From contig PSPB01000030.1 in assembly GCA_003193815.1 (NCBI GenBank), forward strand, positions 1 to 6,830: a stretch of 6,830 nucleotides of DNA. The letters run 5' to 3'. The notes beneath the pieces were generated by a model. It was not told where the DNA came from and made no database searches. It was given only the letters and a program-made list of their open reading frames with translations. This document shows positions 5,710 through 6,830 of the stretch, piece by piece. The translations under genes were made by a program, and so were the position numbers. Source of the stretch: Methanobacteriota archaeon. GTDB taxonomy: Archaea > Thermoplasmatota > Poseidoniia > MGIII > CG-Epi1. Numbering within the stretch: the first letter of the stretch is position 1; every line of letters begins with the position of its first letter.

Positions 5710-6830
5710 GCCGCGACGGCTGGATTGAGGCCGTGACGCGCTCCCGCGCTGCGCTGCCGGAAGCGCAGCCGCCCGACGACGGGGCGGCCGAGGGCGGCTG
5801 CGGCGTCATCGGCTTTGCGTCGACCGTCCCGGTCGCCGGCCGCCACCTGCTGCAGGCGCTGGAGCAGATGCGCAACCGCGGCAACGGCAAGGGGGGTGGT
5901 ATCGCCGCCGTAGGTCTCGACCCGGCGCAGTTCGGCGTCGACACAGAACTGCTCGAGCAGGACTACCTGCTCGCGGTCGCCTACCTTGATGAGGGGGCTC
6001 GCGCGGAGGTCGAATCACTTATCAGGGGCGCCTACGAAGTCGACCATACCCACGAGTTCCCGGTCAGCGACGACTGGGAGCGCATCGAGGGGCTCGAGGT
6101 GCGACCGCCCGATGTGGCGGTTTACTTCGTGCGGCCGCGCGCCGGGATGCTGGCGGCCTTCGGCGAGGGAGTCGAGCTGCCGCACGGGCTGCCGCCGACC
6201 GGGCGCGAGTTGGCCGACGAGTATGTCTTCCAGACTTCGTTCCGGCTCAACCGTGAATTCTACGCCGGCGACCGCGGGACGCAGGCGTTTGTGTTGAGCC
6301 ACGGGCGGAACCTGCTGGTGCTGAAGATGGTTGGCTACGGGGATGACGTCATCCGCTGCTACCAGCTCGAGAACCTGGACGCGCATGTCTGGATTGGCCA
6401 CCACCGCTATCCCACGAAGGGCAAGGTATGGCACCCCGGCGGGGCGCACCCTTTCGTCGGGCTGAACGAGGCGCTGGTCCACAACGGCGACTTCGCCAAC
6501 TACGAGTCAGTCTGCGACTACCTGGCGCAGCGCGGGCTGCGGCCGCTGTTCCAGACCGACACCGAGGTCTCGGTACAGGTATTCGACCTGCACCATCGCC
6601 TCTATGGCTACCCGCTCGAGTGGGTCATAGAGTCACTGGCACCGACGACCGAGCGTGACTTCACATTGCTGCCCCCCGACAGGCAGGAGCTCTACAGCCA
6701 GCTGCAGGCGACCCACATCCACGGCTCGCCAGACGGCCCCTGGTTCTTCATCATCGCGCAGTCGGTTCCGGACGCGTGGCGGCTCATCGGCATCACCGAC
6801 ACCAGCATGCTGCGCCCGCAGGTTTTCGCG
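5706..6830 (+). CDS. GltB-type class II glutamine amidotransferase subunit of glutamate synthase (3' truncated by window edge)
   Basis: The frame runs without a stop for 375 codons to the last base, so the C-terminus is outside. This corresponds to the N-terminal amidotransferase domain of GltB, which hydrolyses glutamine to glutamate and channels ammonia to the FMN subunit. Seen: the nucleophile motif EGGCGVIGF (29-37) with Cys32, QMRNRGNGKGGG (about 54-65), IGHHRYPTKG (230-239, Arg234), AHPF (247-250), the oxyanion motif VHNGDFAN (258-265, Asn260, Gly261) and FQTDTEV (282-288, Asp285). The roughly 200 residues between the Cys and the Arg motif match the spacing of GltB rather than that of PurF or GlmS. 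Cys32 must become N-terminal to work, so a 31-residue propeptide is implied. The start overlaps the upstream stop (ATGA) and has a GAGGAG site. Membership of the family is clear; the partner GXGXG subunit is not in the window. Confidence 0.9.
   Translation, partial: MSRDGWIEAVTRSRAALPEAQPPDDGAAEGGCGVIGFASTVPVAGRHLLQALEQMRNRGNGKGGGIAAVGLDPAQFGVDTELLEQDYLLAVAYLDEGARAEVESLIRGAYEVDHTHEFPVSDDWERIEGLEVRPPDVAVYFVRPRAGMLAAFGEGVELPHGLPPTGRELADEYVFQTSFRLNREFYAGDRGTQAFVLSHGRNLLVLKMVGYGDDVIRCYQLENLDAHVWIGHHRYPTKGKVWHPGGAHPFVGLNEALVHNGDFANYESVCDYLAQRGLRPLFQTDTEVSVQVFDLHHRLYGYPLEWVIESLAPTTERDFTLLPPDRQELYSQLQATHIHGSPDGPWFFIIAQSVPDAWRLIGITDTSMLRPQVFA

Overview
This window looks like a GC-rich archaeal chromosome fragment, roughly two-thirds G+C by eye. 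The archaeal reading rests on four things: a nurA-herA DNA-end-processing pair, an Lrp/AsnC regulator with an archaeal-style C-terminus, a glutamate synthase split into separate domain genes, and promoters with TATA-like boxes placed for near-leaderless transcripts. The proteins are not strongly acidic, which argues against a haloarchaeon. A lineage near uncultured Euryarchaeota/Thermoplasmatota is a guess. A thermophilic or Chloroflexi-like bacterium cannot be fully excluded, because nurA-herA and split glutamate synthases also occur there.

Left part (1-2454, plus strand): the 3' end of nurA overlaps herA by one base (TAATG). herA in turn overlaps by 17 bases a YggS/PLPBP-type pyridoxal-phosphate-binding protein. 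These three read as one translationally coupled operon joining DNA repair genes to a vitamin-B6 homeostasis gene.

Middle (2451-2993): a minus-strand Lrp/AsnC regulator converges on the PLPBP gene so tightly that both TAG stops lie in one CTAG. It is divergent from the glutamate synthase operon. The 99-bp divergent spacer is the only real non-coding DNA in the window and is A+T-rich. It holds a 14-bp palindrome beside the regulator's start and a TATA-like box for each direction. An 8-bp motif (CATTTGTT) is repeated exactly 50 bp apart, once in the palindrome and once against the plus-strand TATA box. This suggests one regulator acting on itself and on the glutamate synthase genes.

Right part (2994-6830, plus strand): three overlapping genes encode parts of a split glutamate synthase. 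The first is an iron-sulfur-type protein whose C-terminal half looks like a decayed copy of the FMN barrel. The second is the intact FMN/iron-sulfur synthase domain. The third is a GltB-type class II glutamine amidotransferase that runs off the window's end. The expected chemistry is release of ammonia from glutamine by the amidotransferase and its reductive addition to 2-oxoglutarate at the FMN site, giving glutamate. The GXGXG structural subunit and any NAD(P)H-oxidising partner are not in view and may lie downstream.

The point most worth a second look is the tandem active/degenerate pair of synthase barrels with its unusual C-x2-C-x2-C-x3-H cluster motif, together with its possible Lrp-type control. 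No tRNA, rRNA, CRISPR array or mobile element was seen.
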